Below the pieces are notes generated by a model. The model did not search any database, was not told the origin of the DNA, and saw only the letters and a list, made by a program, of their open reading frames with translations. DNA of 17,499 nt from CAZJNX01 sp964547415. Its GTDB lineage: Bacteria; Pseudomonadota; Alphaproteobacteria; Rhizobiales; Amorphaceae. The translations under genes were made by a program, and so were the position numbers. Below, one piece after another: positions 14,761-17,499 of this stretch. The stretch's first letter is position 1, and every line of letters begins with the position of its first letter. The stretch spans positions 1 through 17,499 of the forward strand of contig CAZJNX010000099.1 in NCBI GenBank assembly GCA_964547415.1. The letters are read 5' to 3'.

Positions 14761-15198
14761 CTACACCACGAGGACCGGAATGTCCGACAGGCTCGTCACC
14801 TTGTGGGAGACGCTGCCGAGCAGGAAGCCTTCCATGTCGCCGTGGCCGCGGCTGCCCACCACGATGAGGTCGGCACCGTGGTCCTTGGCGAACTTCACGA
14901 TGGTGCGGGCGGGCGGGCCCATCTTCACGAAGGCGCGCACCCTTTCCGCGCCCGTCGCCGCGGCCTGGCGCTTCGCCTCTTCGGCGACCTCGCGCCCGTG
15001 CTCGCGCATCACGTCGTCGAGGTTCTCCGGGTCGGTCGGCCGGACCATGGCGACGGACGATTCCACCATGGAGTGGTGGCGGTAGACCGTGAGGATCAGG
15101 AGGTCGGCCCCGCACAGGCCCGCGAGCCGCACGGCGGTCTCGAGCGCCGCCTTGGAGCCGTCCGAGCCGTCGACCGCGACGAGGATCGTCGAGAACAT
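14761..15198 (-). CDS. UspA-family universal stress protein (TeaD-like)
   Basis: 145 aa, a single UspA domain. It begins with the strand FSTILVAVDGSDGSKAAL and ends with the ATP-binding signature VVGSRGHGDMEGFLLGSVS (113-131), the G-x2-G-x9-G(S) form that indicates an ATP-binding member. In Halomonas the equivalent TeaD binds ATP and tunes the ectoine TRAP transporter; in marine Alphaproteobacteria a usp gene occupies this same place between uehC and eutA. A role as a transporter modulator is therefore likely but inferred. The start at 15196-15198 follows GGGAGG and sits 13 nt after the uehC stop. Confidence 0.92.
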   Translation of the reverse strand: MFSTILVAVDGSDGSKAALETAVRLAGLCGADLLILTVYRHHSMVESSVAMVRPTDPENLDDVMREHGREVAEEAKRQAAATGAERVRAFVKMGPPARTIVKFAKDHGADLIVVGSRGHGDMEGFLLGSVSHKVTSLSDIPVLVV

Positions 15199-15211
15199 CC
15201 GTGCCTCCCGG

Positions 15212-15976
15212 TCAGCGGAACGCGAGGTCGCGCAGGAAGAGGGCGATCTGCGGGAAGAATATCAGCGCCACCGCCACCGAAAGCAGGATGAAGATGAACG
15301 GCGGCGTGCCGCGGATCACCTCGATGTACGGTCGCTTGAAGACGGCGATCGCGGTGAAGATGTCGCATCCGAAGGGTGGCGTCGCCGAGCCGATGGCGAC
15401 CTGCAGGGTGATGATGACGCCGACCAGCACCAGGTCGATGCCGGCCGCCTCCACCACCGGCGCGAAGATGGGCACCAGGATGAGGATGACCACGATCGGA
15501 TCGACGAACATGCAGCCGACGAAGAAGGCGATGGAGATCACGAACAGGATGCCGATCGGCCCCATCTGGTCGATGCCGACCGCGCCGAGGACGGCCTGAG
15601 GCACCTGCGCGAAGGAGATCACCCAGGAGAAGGCCGCGCCCGCGCCGACGAGGATGAANNNNNNNNNNNNNNNNNNNNNNNNNNNNNNNNNNNNNNNNNN
15701 NNNNNNNNNNNNNNNNNNNNNNNNNNNNNNNNNNNNNNNNNNNNNNNNNNNNNNNNNNCCGCGGGTCATGATGTCGGCGGCGAAGATGAACATCGGCACC
15801 GCGATCAGCGAGGTCGGGCGGATGCCGGCCATGATCTGCTGGATCATGGTCTCCATCTGCCCGAAGCCGCCGAACATCGTGTAGAAGCCGAACGTCGCTC
15901 CCGCGATCAGCGGGATCATCATCGGGAAGCCGACGAGCAGGAGGACGAGCATGATGGCGAACAGGGGAAGGGCCAT
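15212..15976 (-). CDS. uehC: TRAP transporter large permease UehC (DctM), interrupted by sequence gap
   Basis: Large membrane subunit of the Na+-driven TRAP importer for ectoine and hydroxyectoine. About 72 N-terminal residues are seen (ALPLFAIMLVLLLVGFPMMI, later SLIAVPMFIFAADIMTR), and about 148 C-terminal residues including VGCMFVDPIVVILILVPIFA and GSATPPFGCDIF. Members are usually near 430 aa, so roughly 200 residues fall in the 100-N run; the frame through the Ns is meaningless and nothing suggests the gene itself is broken. The ATG at 15974-15976 follows the uehB stop by three bases. Substrate is inferred from the eut genes downstream. The subunit type is certain from sequence. Confidence 0.9.
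   Translation of the reverse strand: MALPLFAIMLVLLLVGFPMMIPLIAGATFGFYTMFGGFGQMETMIQQIMAGIRPTSLIAVPMFIFAADIMTRXXXXXXXXXXXXXXXXXXXXXXXXXXXXXXXXXXFILVGAGAAFSWVISFAQVPQAVLGAVGIDQMGPIGILFVISIAFFVGCMFVDPIVVILILVPIFAPVVEAAGIDLVLVGVIITLQVAIGSATPPFGCDIFTAIAVFKRPYIEVIRGTPPFIFILLSVAVALIFFPQIALFLRDLAFR
15659..15758. other. Assembly gap of exactly 100 Ns
   Basis: The run has the conventional length used when true gap size is unknown. From the usual DctM length about 600 bases or more of uehC are missing, so coordinates to the right of it are not true distances. Confidence 0.95.
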
Positions 15977-15979
15977 CCC

Positions 15980-16618
15980 TCAGACCTCCATCTCGTCGTC
16001 GTCGTACCCCTCGAGCACGTTGGTCGAGAGGTAGATGTCCTTCTCCAGGAGATTCTTGATCGCCGTCAGCAGGTACTGCAGCCCGGTCAACAGGAAGCCG
16101 AGCGGGACCCACACGATGGTCCACCACACCGGGATCTGCAGGGCCGGGAGCACGCGGCCGCGGGACGCCTGGGTGAAGATGTAGCCGAGGGCGTACCAGG
16201 CGAGCATGAACATGAACACCGCGGTGACGGCGGCGATGACGACCATCAGCACCTTGCGCGTCTTCGCCGGCAGGGCGTCGTAGATCGCCGACATGCGGAT
16301 GTGCCGGCCCTGGCGGGCGGCGTAGCTGATCCCTGCGAAGGTGATCAGGATGATGAGGACGCGGTTGAGCTCCTCGGAAAAGAAGATCGAGCTGCCGAAG
16401 ACGAACCGCCCCACCACGTTGGCGATGGTGTTGGCGGCCATCAGCAAGACGCCGAGGGCGAGCATGACAGCCTCGATCCGGGCGATCGCGACGTCGAGCC
16501 AGCCGAGCGGGCCGGGGAGGGTGGAGGTGTACTCGTCGTGGGTGCGTGGCCGGACCGGCCGCGCCTTCTCCCCGGCGGAGAGCTCGGCGTTCTCCGCCGT
16601 CATGGGATCGTCGGTCAC
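15980..16618 (-). CDS. uehB: TRAP transporter small permease UehB (DctQ)
   Basis: 212 aa with four hydrophobic helices: about 49-75 (AVMLALGVLLMAANTIANVV), 84-104 (LNRVLIILITFAGISYAARQ), 121-147 (KVLMVVIAAVTAVFMFML) and 166-188. Motifs GRFVFGSSIFFSEELNR and RQGRHIRMSAIYDALP are typical of DctQ, the small subunit that pairs with DctM. The N-terminus is unusually long and charged before the first helix, and the C-terminus is acidic (GYDDDEMEV). The chosen start is GTG at 16616-16618, with GAGGGGG seven bases upstream; the internal ATG at residue 6 would be too far from that site. Located between uehA and uehC. Confidence 0.92.
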   Translation of the reverse strand: MTDDPMTAENAELSAGEKARPVRPRTHDEYTSTLPGPLGWLDVAIARIEAVMLALGVLLMAANTIANVVGRFVFGSSIFFSEELNRVLIILITFAGISYAARQGRHIRMSAIYDALPAKTRKVLMVVIAAVTAVFMFMLAWYALGYIFTQASRGRVLPALQIPVWWTIVWVPLGFLLTGLQYLLTAIKNLLEKDIYLSTNVLEGYDDDEMEV

Positions 16619-16653
16619 GGCAGCCCCCTCGACACGGGCCGGAACGGGTGCCG

Positions 16654-16704
16654 CCCGCGCCCCGCGCCGCCCCGAAGGACGCGCCGGGCGCGGGCGGGCG
16701 CGGG
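16654..16704 (-). promoter_or_regulatory. Stem-loop between uehA and uehB
   Basis: CCCGCGCC occurs at 16654-16661 and 16661-16668; its complement GGCGCGGG occurs at 16687-16694 and 16697-16704, so a long GC hairpin can form right after the uehA stop. It lacks a T run, so full termination is unlikely. Such structures commonly stabilise or attenuate transcripts so that the binding protein is made in excess over permeases. Confidence 0.4.
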
Positions 16705-17499
16705 TCAGTTGGCGGTGGCCGCCTCGGCCGCCTCGAGGTCGGCCTTGAACTGCTCGAGGATCTGCTTGCCGCGATCGCCGGTCATGTCGATGAAGGAGGC
16801 CTCGACCTGCGGCGCCGTCTCCATGAAGGGCTGGCGCTGCTCCTCGGTGAGGATGTTGATCTGCATCTCCGGCTTCGCCTCGCGGATCTGCTGGAGCGAT
16901 TCCTCGTGCAGGTCGCGCTGGTAGTCGAGGATGTAGTCGAAGGCGACGTCCACCGCGTTCTGGATCACCTGCTGGTCTTCCTCGGACAGGCCGTCATAGA
17001 AATCCTTGTTGGCCATCAGCGCGGTGGTAAAGTTGTTATGGCCGATGCAGGTGACGACGTCGGTGACCTCATACATCTTGGTCGAGTAGAGGAAGAATCC
17101 GGGGTTCTCCTGCCCCTGGATGATGCCGGTCTGCAGCGCGCCGTAGACCTCGCCCCAGGGCAGTGGCGTCGGAGTCGCGCCGAAGGCCCGGTAGCTCTCC
17201 ACGAGGAGCGGGTTGGTCATCACGCGGAACTTGACCTCCTCGAGGTCCTCCGGGCTCGTCACCGGCTCCTGCGTGGTCATGCAGACCTCGCCCTCCGGGT
17301 ACATCTGCAACAGCTCGAGCCCCTGCTCGGCGTAGAGCTCGGGGAACATCTCGTTGATCGCCTTCGAGGAGCGGAAGAACTCGAACAGGGTGTCCTGGTC
17401 CTGCGGCAGCAGGTAGGGCACGAAGAAGACCTGCGCCTCCGGGATCAGGGCGCCGGTGAAGCCGGGCGACTGGTTGACGAACTGCAGGATGCCGGCCTG
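16705..17499 (-). CDS. uehA: TRAP substrate-binding protein UehA (DctP), N-terminus beyond right edge
   Basis: Periplasmic binding protein for ectoine and hydroxyectoine; the last 264 residues are present and the signal peptide and first lobe start lie outside the window. The frame stays open to the edge, so any start codon inside is not the true one. Characteristic are EEVKFRVMTNPLLVESYRAF, with the conserved TRAP arginine that binds the substrate carboxylate, then GATPTPLPWGEVYGALQTGI and IQGQENPGFFLYSTKMYEV, the last with the conserved Asn. HNNFTTALMANKDFYDGLSE is also typical. These closely recall UehA/TeaA ligand-binding stretches, and the catabolic genes downstream agree. First gene visible of the uehABC-usp-eutABCDE transcript. 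Confidence 0.92.
   Translation of the reverse strand, partial: QAGILQFVNQSPGFTGALIPEAQVFFVPYLLPQDQDTLFEFFRSSKAINEMFPELYAEQGLELLQMYPEGEVCMTTQEPVTSPEDLEEVKFRVMTNPLLVESYRAFGATPTPLPWGEVYGALQTGIIQGQENPGFFLYSTKMYEVTDVVTCIGHNNFTTALMANKDFYDGLSEEDQQVIQNAVDVAFDYILDYQRDLHEESLQQIREAKPEMQINILTEEQRQPFMETAPQVEASFIDMTGDRGKQILEQFKADLEAAEAATAN

Noticed and set aside
15089..16924. 611-codon plus-strand frame rich in Asp, His and Glu
   Set aside because: Antisense to usp, uehC and uehB and passes through the N gap; the composition is the reverse of membrane protein codons.
1..17499. tRNA, rRNA, insertion sequences and attachment sites
   Set aside because: I saw no cloverleaf, rRNA core motif, transposase motif or flanking direct repeats anywhere in the window.

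Overview
The window is very GC-rich with GC-ending codons. It looks like the chromosome of a high-GC alphaproteobacterium (Rhodobacterales or Rhizobiales type), because it carries a uehABC-usp-eutABCDE ectoine/hydroxyectoine catabolic operon in the order known from marine Alphaproteobacteria. It comes from a draft assembly: a run of exactly 100 Ns interrupts one gene. Genus cannot be fixed from the sequence.

Left block (1-2270, minus strand): a compact four-gene operon. It encodes a 78-aa protein with a Cys triplet, a 124-aa His-rich glycine-zipper membrane protein, a 206-aa Gly/Pro/Trp-rich protein with one membrane segment and a charged tail, and a P1B-type metal ATPase that runs off the left edge. 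The ATPase has an HMA-like N-terminus with Arg-x-Arg where Cys-x-x-Cys is usual. The combination recalls ferrosome (fez) clusters for iron-storage organelles, and I regard it as the most interesting part of the window. A 559-base intergenic region (2271-2829) with an AT-rich island and a perfect 19-bp palindrome separates it from the plus-strand block.

Middle block (2830-9460, plus strand): an intact large (molybdopterin) subunit of the xanthine dehydrogenase/CO dehydrogenase family with no partner subunits beside it, and an intact PdxA-family dehydrogenase. Between and after them lie remains of two dead genes. One is a TM0106-type RecB-like nuclease/helicase whose N-terminus and whole helicase core are gone. 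The other is a TRAP transporter large permease (DctM) readable only by switching frames at least three times. This block is decaying.

Right block (9461-17499, minus strand): the hydroxyectoine operon, read from right to left. UehA (partial at the edge), UehB and UehC (split by the N gap) form the TRAP importer, followed by a UspA/TeaD-type protein. EutA, EutB and EutC convert hydroxyectoine to ectoine. EutD opens the ectoine ring, and EutE deacetylates the product to diaminobutyrate. Genes are coupled by overlaps or gaps of 1-22 nt, except for a 290-nt gap between eutC and eutD that holds what looks like a degenerate second copy of the eutC 3' end. The regulator EnuR and the later enzymes (aminotransferase, semialdehyde dehydrogenase, AsnC regulator) are not in the window.
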